Shown here: positions 10,470-21,400 of the stretch, piece by piece
How the letters are laid out: each line of letters begins with the position of its first letter
Position numbering within the stretch: position 1 is the first letter of the stretch
From: Haliotis asinina
Taxonomy: Eukaryota; Mollusca; Gastropoda; Lepetellida; Haliotidae
Length of the DNA: 64,000 bases
NCBI RefSeq assembly: GCF_037392515.1
Contig: NC_090291.1
Span: 40,779,501-40,843,500, forward strand
Direction of reading: 5' to 3'
Made by a program: the position numbers and the translations under genes
The notes under the pieces: model-generated
Databases searched by the model: none
What the model was told of the DNA's origin: nothing
The model's input: only the letters and a program-made list of their open reading frames with translations

Positions 10470-11710
10470 AGCACTGGCAGTCCCACCCCCTGTTATTGGA
10501 TGAATTCAAGTTTCACGTGTAAGCATCAGTGGAGGCATGAAAACAAGTTTAAAAGATCAGTTCGTTCTCGAGTGTTCGAAATGCAAATCCAGGGCTTCCA
10601 AAAACATCAATCCACTAGAGAGATCGCGCATTTATTATTAAACTTTAATCACATTCAACAAACAAAACTAAGTGAGAATTCAATGTAAACAGGTTCTACA
10701 CTGGTAGGTACAGGCGTAAATGGACTACTGCCTGATGAATACTTTTGAAAATGGACAAGCAAAACAACGTGGACCATTCATTTTCTTTCGTGTCGCACGT
10801 GATCCCAAAAGACGGGTCTCTATTTAACCTATAGTGACTAGCAGGATACAACGTTTGCTACGTGAGAACGTTAGAGACATCTACTTCAGAAACACATTTA
10901 GAGTTTTCTCTTTATCAATAAAGATGACTTGTATGTACAGGTCGAGATGTACAGGTATGTACATTATGTACAGGTCGAGATGAGCTGAAATACTGCAGAT
11001 GCTTGTGAACATATACACATTCATTCTTCGCTAATCGTTGAAATGTGACTGGCCGGTTCCTACTCTGGCATCGTAAGATAACATGTTTTCATGTTTTCGT
11101 AACGGTAGAAAATTATAAGGTCTCTTTTTTAAAAGGTAAGTGGAGACCTCATGAAGTAATAAAAGTTATATGTTTACTGGAATGACAACAAGGAAACATT
11201 GAGGACAGCGTTTATTGTTCGAGCGTTATTGTTATTGTTATTGTTAGAGCTGGTGATCTTGATAATTACAAAATCAATACAAAGTTGCATCATGTACAGA
11301 AAACAATACCACAAATATACATTAGAGTTCTAGGGCACGTTATACAAGTGATATAGTTAATTACAGTAATGTTTTACTGAACTTAAATAGTCGTCAAACA
11401 CGGCCGTTACTGAAGCAACGAACCATTCACATTCCAATTTAATTTACTTAAGTTTGCACAATAAAAAGTTGGTTTGTCATGTTTTTTAACAACTAAAATA
11501 TCTACTTTCAGTGTATGACTTTTTATCGTTATAATATGGCTGAAATATTGCCGAACGTACGGACACTTTTAACTCACTCACTCACCCTTTCAACAAAGAT
11601 GCCCGGTGAATAAACATAAAACACACAGCCGTTGCTGAAGCAATGAACCATTCACATCCCAATTTGGATTATAGAAGCTTGAACATTTTAAAATAACTCC
11701 AGTGAATGTC
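10470..11710. repeat. Segmental duplicate (partner 1165-2540), upstream of copy A
   Basis: The left part (from about 10470) is the 5' flank of copy A and matches 1165 onward. The right part (11402-11710) holds the same pair of about 95-base direct repeats around a short SINE-like insert (11490-11590) seen at 2212-2520. The promoter of copy A should lie in its left part, but I could not single out a convincing TATA box. Confidence 0.75.
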
Positions 11711-11790
11711 CGTGTCGTAATACGGCAACCATTACGTTTATAGCCATAACCTAATGACGTACATATAGCCATAACGTAACTATTTATATA

Positions 11791-11793
11791 CAT

Positions 11794-11825
<32 letters not shown>

Positions 11826-11956
11826 GTGTATGTATGTGTGTGTATATGTATGTGTGTGTGTGTGTACGTATGTACGTATGTATGTATGTATGTATGTATG
11901 TATGTATGTATGTATGTATGTATGTATGTATGTGTGTGTATGTATATATATATGTA

Positions 11957-12013
<57 letters not shown>
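11791..12013. repeat. Compound microsatellite (GT)n-(GTAT)n-(GT)n
   Basis: About 220 bases of TG dinucleotides flanking a block of 14 or more TATG tetramers at about 11865-11930, with a second pure (TG) tract at 11960-12011. The long open frames across it are artefacts of repeat periodicity. Confidence 0.97.
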
Positions 12014-12014
<1 letters not shown>

Positions 12015-12125
12015 GAACTCTTGGGCGCTACCATCGTCCCTATCACATCGATCAACAATTAGAAATCAGATATTTGTGTAGCGACTCAGGTGTCTCTAAT
12101 TGAAAAGGTAGTCTGACTCCTATAG

Positions 12126-12295
12126 TCGGTTGTGCTGTAGCCTCGTGGTTAGAGCAATAATTCTGAAGACACGGTTTGGACTGAGTACACAACACGAGTA
12201 CAGTATGTGTAGCTCATGTCTAGTGCCACAAGCTCTGATATTGCTTCAATGTTTCCACAAGCGACGTAAAACAAATCTCACTTACTTACTCACAT
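12126..12295 (+). repeat. SINE family 2 copy
   Basis: Head 'gctgtagcctcgtggttaga' (A-box-like) followed by 'acacggtttggactgagtac', a body 'agtgccacaagctctgatat' and tail 'acaaatctcacttacttact'. Lies just past the 3' end of copy B. Confidence 0.6.
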
Positions 12296-12495
12296 TGTGA
12301 CTGCTGTGTCTATGTAAGCAATATATACTCTCCATATTTACAGTTTCATTTGTGGAGATGTTTGCTGGCACTATAAGAACTGTCCTTTTCTGTGAAAGAT
12401 GCCCTTGACCCTTTGACAGACAAAGAAGATATGAGGGACGTCAACATCCCCACTGGACTAGGTCATGATGGTTATGAAGATCTGGTGTGGGCTGG

Positions 12496-15400
12496 TCAGG
12501 ACATAAACCAGATCATGCCAATAGAGAAGTCGTAGAGGAAAAAAAGCTCATCAGGTTCTGCACCCGAGGCTCTCTCCGGGAAGTTGATAATGCTGGCACC
12601 ATCGACCACAAGCTGGAACAAACAGTTGCATTACTTGAACATTTTCTTTTCGATACTTGAAAGCAACGGAAACTCAACAGTCTACAGTGATGCATATTAT
12701 CATTGAAAAATTGAGGGATGGTAAGGAGCTACTGCGAAAATGTATGACGTTGATCATCCATGAAGAGTTGTTATCTCGAAGTAGCTTCGCGTTTCTGTGT
12801 AAACCACGTGATACCAAAACGCAATTTGATAGACAGCCCCACATCATACTTGCCAAATAACCAGGACCGACTCTACGCCCCACATTAGACTTGCCAAAGA
12901 ACCAGGACCGACTCTACACATTCGCGACACAATCGACGCAAGTTTGTTGAATTTTATTGAACCAGATTCCCCGTCTGATTACTGAAGATAAATGTCTCCG
13001 AAACAGATTTCTCTGCTTGCCATACATACCCTGTATACACCATTTTGAAGGGTTATTTCAACATCGTAATTTTGTCCAACAGCCATTCCTAGGTTAGCAT
13101 GCACCTCCGAGCCCCAGTTTGCATCTATTCTCGTGTTGACAACGATCTTTCCACGGAACCCCAAATAGTACAGGCGAAATTCTGAGTAGAATAGCATATC
13201 TGCTTGTTTCTGTAGCGCAATACCAAATCTTTAATAGAAGAATAAATAAATGAGTTTTACAGTGGTGGAACTGCATAACAATTTCAAAGATTTGAAAAAG
13301 TGCTCATTTGCAGATATGAAAAAAGGATAACATCAGCTGGCATGGAATTCATGTATCCAGATATTTGTTTCACTGGGCAATACTTGAGTAATCCAAGTGT
13401 CCTGATAAGTGAGGCTGTATCAGAAATTCCAGTTTTATGTTTTCAGAAAAAGTGCCACTGTACCGTATCTGTCCTGTGTAGTCCACAGAATACAGTATTT
13501 GCAAAGACAACCAGTTCTCCAATAATAATCTTCAAATATTGTCACTAAAATACGAATACAAACTAATTTCGAAAGAAGCAGTTAAACATTTTGAAAACAT
13601 AGTCAAGGGAAAAGATCAAAATTTATAATATCCGGATAATGCTGAATTTGTACAAGTTCAACAAATAAACACAGATTTACAAAAATTAATTGTAAATCAA
13701 AACCTACTTTTCGATCCTCATCTAGATTAATATTGATCACCTTGTATATTTAGTAGGCGTCAAGCTGACCTTCAACTTGAACTTGCTTGAAGAACCACAC
13801 GGGAATGAAAAAATGTCATTTATCTGCAAGGAAAATAAAGACAAAATTCTGTTAGTAGATACATAATTACAGATATGATTTTGATGTGTAATATGGTTTG
13901 TGTTTGATTGAATCTGATTTAAATACATGTCCAAACGATCAGGATCACTTGAGTGGGAGAAACAGAATTCACTGAATTGATGCGTTTTATGGTTGTGAAA
14001 GCAGGGTGTCATCTTACTCAGTATCAGGACACGGTATGGAGATATTAGTAGGTGTTTTCATGTAGGCCACAAAAGATTAAAAACTGAGGCCAAACTATAT
14101 CTTACAGGATTGTTCCATCTGAACTGTCCACAAAGACCTGCTAAACTCTCCCACGCTCCAGATGACTGACAGGTGCTGGTGACAGTGTCGTAGCAGGCTC
14201 TGTAGTCAGGGTCACAGGTGTAACTGGAGTAGGTAGCTACAGCTCCTTGGTAGTGACCGTCATACATGGCATGGGCGTCTCTTACATTCGGTGGATGACC
14301 ACATCCCTGGAACTCTTCAGAGTGAGTGAGTGAGTGAGTTTAGTTTGCGCGGCACTTAGCAATATTCCAGCTATATGGCGGCGGTCTGTAAACAATCGAG
14401 TCTGAACCAACCAATCCCGTGATCAACAGCATGAGCATCGATCTGTGCCATTGGGAAACGATGACATGTGCCAACCAAGTTGGCGAGCCTGACCACCCGA
14501 TCCAGTTAGTCGCTTCTTACGACAAGCAGATTCCCCTGACTCTTCAGAAATATAACATAGCCTTGAATTGCAATCCAAGCCATTAAGTATTTTTGAGCAT
14601 TCGCACTGTCATTGTTTATGCAGAGAATTCAATCTGATTTCAGCCATGTTTTATTTTCTAAATATTATCTTCGCCTTCGGTCCGCCGATATCAAATGCCC
14701 TTTTTTAAAACAAAAGGAGTTCAATTTTTTTTTACCCCAGCAGTTATTAGCATTTTAAATGAATGTTTATTTTGTCTGCCTATTACGTTGTTTCGTGTTT
14801 TCTTAACCTTCGTGTAATTTTTAATAATTACTTATGTGTACACTTTCAAATACGAAAATGATTACCCTTGGGGTAATAAAGTATTGTCATTGTTATTGGT
14901 ATAATCATTGTCATTCCAAGTCTTACGTCAGCATTGGTACAACGTCTCAAGGGAATGATTATTTTTTCATACCATTCTGACACTTCATTTCTTTCTATTG
15001 CACATAATGTAAATAACGTAGATCAGTTTACAAGAATTTACACTATCTATCTCTAACTGGACGTTTGAATAAACATGCTCTTTTGGGCATGTGCCAAAGG
15101 TGCTTGACTCTTTGGATATAACATTGGTTACCTGAAACACATCTTGCGAGACCCACTCGAGTAACTTCACATCGGTCGTTGTTGGGACATTTATTTTGCG
15201 CGCATCGTCCAGAGAGAGACTATGAAGAAAACATGCTGTTTAAAGAAGTCATTCAGAAACCAGATGTATGACACATCTGTAAGTTCAGAAATCAGACAAT
15301 TGGCACAATCGTGCAATAAAGTACACCTCTTTATTCAGCGACATTTCGTCATTACACCTGGAAATAGTATGTTCTGCACTACTCATTCAGAGATGGACAT

Positions 15401-18400
15401 AATTTCATGACCATGTTGCAACCCTTAATTTCATGAATTCATATATGGTAAAACGCCTCCAAACCTTTAGTCATGCTGAATTTGTCATTCATTTCTTTCT
15501 ATTTAATGTTACGAGTGTGTATTTTCTGTATATTTTGTTAGTAATTCAGTAGTAATTATTATTGGGTCACAATGTTTAGTGTTTTGAATAATAATTATGA
15601 TGGGTCACATTTCGTTTTAATAGCTGGTCAACACTTTTAGGATTCTGGTTTTCCGGAACTTATCTGCTCCTAGTTTTCTATGTGTTTACTTCCGGGAGAC
15701 TTATTCGAGGGCATTCTACAGTGTTGACGATGTTAGTTTGTGCCCAAACTTTCGGGAAATGACTTAGTATATATAAAAAGGCTGGTTCCCGTGTTGAGGG
15801 CGACACTCATTCATATTAACTGGAGGATATATTACCGCCAACGCTTTATCATTAAAACCTGTCAACGCCTGACCTACATTATCCGCTGTCAGACAGATCA
15901 CTGTGACATTCTGCATAGTTGATTACCTTTCGTACTGAGACTTTGGTGAGTTTGATATATTATGTTTTTGTGACCCATTGTCTCTCTTGAATTGTATTTG
16001 TAATCAGCATTGTGAAACTGACTTGCAACTTTGTATACTTTGCTCTCGCTGCATAATAATACATAATTTGAACGTTTATGACTTGTCTTTGTTCTGTTTT
16101 GCTGGTTCACAAGAGGATTTCTTACATAGTTTATGTATATTTGTGTACGCTTGGATTATTCAAAACTTCCAGCCAATGATGTTTAATCTCTTTATATGCT
16201 GGCAGCTGCAATGAACAGAACCGTAGCAATTAAGAGCCACCAAATCATCTGGGTAATCCAAAATTATTGTCCCGTTTTACTCCGTAGTTAATGCGGATAT
16301 CGATATTTAAAAACACACCATCATAAGGGAAAGCTAGGGAGATGAGAATACCATATTTGCGATCCGAGTGCTGATCTCTAATAGAAGCAAGTCTGTATTA
16401 GACGAATTAGTGGTTATCGCGATGCTCTTGAATTCTGCTTCACTTGCCAAATCATCTCACGTCCATCTCACTAAATTTCTTAATTTCCTCAGGTGCCTCC
16501 AACGAACGATGCCTTTTAAAATGCTTCTCCTCTCAGTCGGATATGTTTACTTCTTCTACTTTTGAATTACATCTTTCGGTGAATTGGCGCACTCTATTAC
16601 TCTGATATTATGAGTCTACATCGGAACAGGGCGGTGGGACAGCCCAGTTTGCTTGTCACGCAGATTTGATTTCACACATTGGAAACCAGATTGTATATTT
16701 GTGATTAGGTGTTGAATTGAGCCCAATATACGGTCAAGTCTTTGAAGGGCATTTAGAAGTGAAATGCATAAGTATAAAGATTTTATGGATATCAACTTCT
16801 TTATATGAGAACACGTTTCGGAGTTAATGCTTACTGGTAAAACAATAACAAAGTAACAAGAGGAATGACTTAACGAAAGCTGGAAGCCAGTATAAACAAG
16901 CGCTGATTGGAAACCGACAGTTATGATAACAATGATAGAAGCCAATGGTAATACATTACAGATGATGGGATATGTTTACATAACACAGGTAGGGGGTAAG
17001 GACGATGTACATGATAAGGGAAAAGGATGGAAGCCAATGGTGGATGATGTTTACATAACACATGATTGGAGATTAAGGATGATGTACATGACTGCATGAG
17101 GGTTGATGGGCATGTTTACATGGGGGTTGATGATGTACAAACACAAGTAGATAAGGACGTACACGGGTAGATTGGCTATGCATGAATTACACAGATAGAA
17201 TGTACACAGATAGATGAGATTAATTTATCAATAAGTCCCAGGCACTTGGTAGGTACACTCCTTGGTCACGGTTGATTGCTGGTTTCTCTCTCCGGATCTC
17301 GATGGCTTCTAGCAGTTTCCTTTGGCGCCAGTTGTTGTTGTTGGTAGATAGTATCCTAGTGTCCTCTCATCGGATTGAATGTCCAGGGTTCTTGAGAATG
17401 TGTTCAGAGATGGCCGATTTCTTGTCGAGTTTGCTGACAGAGGTCTGGTGTTCCTTCATTCTGGTGTTGATTGGTCTCAGCGTTTCTCCAATGTATAGGT
17501 CGCCACAGTTGCAAGGGATCTGGTAGATGCATCCTCTCGGGTTAGGGTGTTCACAGCTGGGTCCTATACCGTTGGCTTTTAGGTAGGTCTTGATGGTCTT
17601 GCCACTGGAGAAGGTGACAGCATTAACTCCGAAACGTTGTGTTCTCATATAAAGAAGTTGATATCCATAAAATCTTCATTCTCAATAGACGGCCAGTTAT
17701 TTTAGTCATGCTTCTGGGTGACATAATTACACACCTGCGTCACCCCATGATGCAAATTTATAGACTATTGTGGACCCCCATGTCCCCATAATGAAGGAGA
17801 CCCCTGACGACGATGATGCAGAACATTCTGAAACCTATGACTCATGACCCAGGTGTGTTACCTGGTACAGTCATGTAGAAAGTTCTTGAAGGTATGATGT
17901 CATTTGGGAGGTAAGCCATATGAGGCCCCGAAAACAGTTTGTGGCATGCTGATCTCAGTCGCCAAACAAAACGTACATTATCGAGAAAACACAAACCTCC
18001 TTTGACCTTGTCAGTGAACTGTTGTTCATCTTACCAAGGCGGGGACCAGAAGCTTACACCTTTTGTGAAGCTTTGGAGGAATGTGGAGAGACAGAAGCCA
18101 TGACATTGTTGAGTTTTGACATTCCTACTGACAAGACAGGGCTACAGAATCCTCATTGTCATCTGGACTTGGGAGCTGATGCATGCAGATACCATGACAT
18201 GTGTATGAACAATACCCCTCCTCAAACGAGATTCCAAAAACGGTTGAATTTCTTTCAGTTTTGGCCTGTGCACATGAAATGGTGTCCCAAGCCAAATGGT
18301 CCAGGCAGGATTTGCGAACTTAATTAGAGGGGATGCTTACAAGTGTTTTCAATGTGGTCTCGTTCTCAGAAACTGAAGACAAGACCTGGATCGAACATGA

Positions 18401-21400
18401 AAAGTGGTCTCCAGACTATCTGTATTTGGGACTGGTGAGTGTACTTAGAAAAGGTGGCCTGCTGAGGTCTTGTCATGTAAATGTGTAACCGTGGCTTTGA
18501 TGTAAAATGTAAAATTACATAAATAAATTAATGTAGGAGTATATATATACATTATATATCTGTGACTTTTGTCTATATATGACTAGATATCTACTCGAAT
18601 ACTAATCTCAAACAAACAAGAGCTCGTTTTCTAGAATGATGCCTAGATTCGTGTTGAAACATTACGATTTTTAATTTGAAGAGGTGATCAACTGTCTTAT
18701 TCATTCATAGTTGGAGAACAGTATTTCCTCTGCATGACTCAGATTCTTGTTACTCCGAACAAAACATTAACACCTTGGATTGGTGTATGTACTTTCCCAG
18801 TGGATGTGTTATTACGTGCTAGTATGATTCATGATACATTCCAATGCACATTTTAAGGTAAGTACAACTTCATGTTCATGTCATACAAGATGTTCAATAT
18901 AGGTTATCACGCGAGTGTGTATTGGGATAGTTAATATCCTGCACTAGGAATAATAATACATAGTTTTTATTCTTAATGCAGGATATTAACCTTCCCAAAA
19001 CACACGAGTGTGATAACCTCTTTATCATACAAGATCATTCTTACTTTAAAATTAAAACAAATGTGATTTCATTTACCACAGATCATGAAACTGAACTTCC
19101 AGAGATGCGCCCGCATATCGATGACGTCACAAATGTGTGCGTAGTAATACGTGACGTCACAAGCTCGGTGACGCAGTTTTCTACTGATCACTCATTTGAC
19201 TGCGTGACGTCATGTAGTTCCCAGTCAGCTTTTATGTTAAAGAGGGTATTGTTGTCAACAAATATTATCTTAGTTTGACAGGATGACAGAAAAAACCCCA
19301 CGAATTTGGGAACATTTCAGTTAAACTTTTGATCAACAAATATAATGTTCGCGAGGCATTTTGCAAGCGCACTTGTCAACTGACAAAGTGTCAAACAGTT
19401 CATTCGAGATTTTACTGGCTGCTGTCCGAGTCAATGATTGCAAGACGCCTGCGTTTCGGTACTGGTGAAGTCGTAATCAGTCCCATCTATCATTACGAGA
19501 CAAAACTTTTCTCTTATCAAGGATCTAACAGTACCGTAACCACGGCCGTCAATCTGGGCACGATCGCCGATAGATAGGCGTGGCGCTATGTTTGTTTACA
19601 GTGTGAAAGTAGTCCCTCATATTTCCATATGACCACACTTATTTGCATCGGTATCCGTATATGACTCCAACGGATACCGAAAATATCTGTTGGCTTTATC
19701 CTGCCGAAAACACTACCCAATGTATGATAAAAAGCGTTATTCCCTAGGTATGTAAACACTCGTTCAACCATTTGGTATATAATCCCAGACACCAGTTCAA
19801 CCACTTGGTACATTATATGTTATATCCAAGAATGTCAGCATGCATCGTTTCAAGGGGTGCAGCCACTAGGCTATTCAGTTCAGTTACCCGACACATGGTT
19901 TAAAGTGGTTTTACAGTCACAAATCGTTGCTAGCTATGGCGGTTCATTCATCCATGAAGCGGTTGAACAGACTTAGGCATACACCGTGAACGCCCTGGAG
20001 AATGAATACAATTGTATACAATAAGCTAAAATGTAAAACAACTCACCCCTATACGTTGGATTTCCAGTGAAACTGTACTTTGAAGCACAGTATTTGACAC
20101 AATCTAAACCGAATCGTATTGTCAGGTTATGCAGTGTGAATTTGGTAACGTCAGATGGCGTTGTGATGGAGTTGAAGCATCGTTTTAAGTCTTGTGTAAA
20201 ACCAGATTAAACCAAATAATACCTTTCAGGATATTCTGCGTAATGAAGGTGTGTAACCTGAGATCCTATATTCCAGATGATTCTGTACAATGAGGTCAAC
20301 TACTTGAGTGATACCTACTAGAACTTTCTCTATCACCGTGATGAGGTCACACACATGGGTCATGAGTCATAGGTTCCAGACCGTTCTACATCATCGTGAT
20401 CAGGGGCTGTCCTTTGTTATATATGGGATCTATGATTCTGCATAATGAGGTGACACTGATGTTTAATTAGGTCACCTAGGTGCATGATGTAGAAAAACAA
20501 AATGGCAGTCTTTTTGGCTCAATATCCCGTTGTACAGCATTCCTGTAAATGGTTTCGAGATGCATTATTCATCAACTATATACTTATCGATCCACGGTTC
20601 TACAGTCACAGAACGTGGTCTGTTTTAAGAATCACAGTTCCGACAAGAATTATTATTATGCCGGGAATGTAGAAAATTCATATTTTATCAAATGTATCTA
20701 GTAGTGTTTCTAGACATGATTACGTTAAATGAAGATGTTGCATATAATCAGTCAATATTGTGGTATCAAGAGCTTGCTTTCGGGCGGTACAAAGCTCATG
20801 CAGTGAAAATACTTTACATCATTAATATTATTTTCTTCTTCTTCTTTTGATTCTGATATTTTTAACCACGACATAGAACACTGGGCGAGAGTTCCACCAA
20901 GTTTACTGACCTTGTCAGCCTTGCCAGATAATAAACTGTCTCCAGATTGTGAACCGTAGATTTTATATTTTTAACTTTCATCCTTTATCCTTTTTATCCT
21001 GTTCCACAATTTTTTACAACTGTGTACAGGAATTTATTTGGGAAACAAAGTTTCTCAAAGGCTGACACATATTCTGTATAAATGAGTATTGGCGTTTGAA
21101 CTTTAAACTTTATCTAAAGTTTTCCCTCATGGAGAACTCTCTTATTCTTGATAAACTCATACGTGCAGCATATATCTCTCCTAGGTTTTATTCAAAATGA
21201 TATGAGAGAAATGAAAGCTAATGTTACCAAACATGAGTGAATGAGTGAGTTTTACTTCGCACTCATTCCAACTATATGGCGGCGATCTGCAAATAAACGA
21301 GTCTGGACCAGAAATTCTCGTGATCAACAGCATGAACATCGATCTGTGCAGTTGTGAACCGATGACATGTGTCAACCAAGTCAGCGAGCCTGACCACTCA

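Noticed and set aside
11780-12103. Several open frames of 88-101 codons on both strands
   Set aside because: They are translations of the (TG)n/(TATG)n microsatellite; every frame is open because the repeat lacks stops.
17272-17526. 84-codon plus-strand frame
   Set aside because: Antisense to the GIY-YIG coding frame of the Penelope-like fragment.
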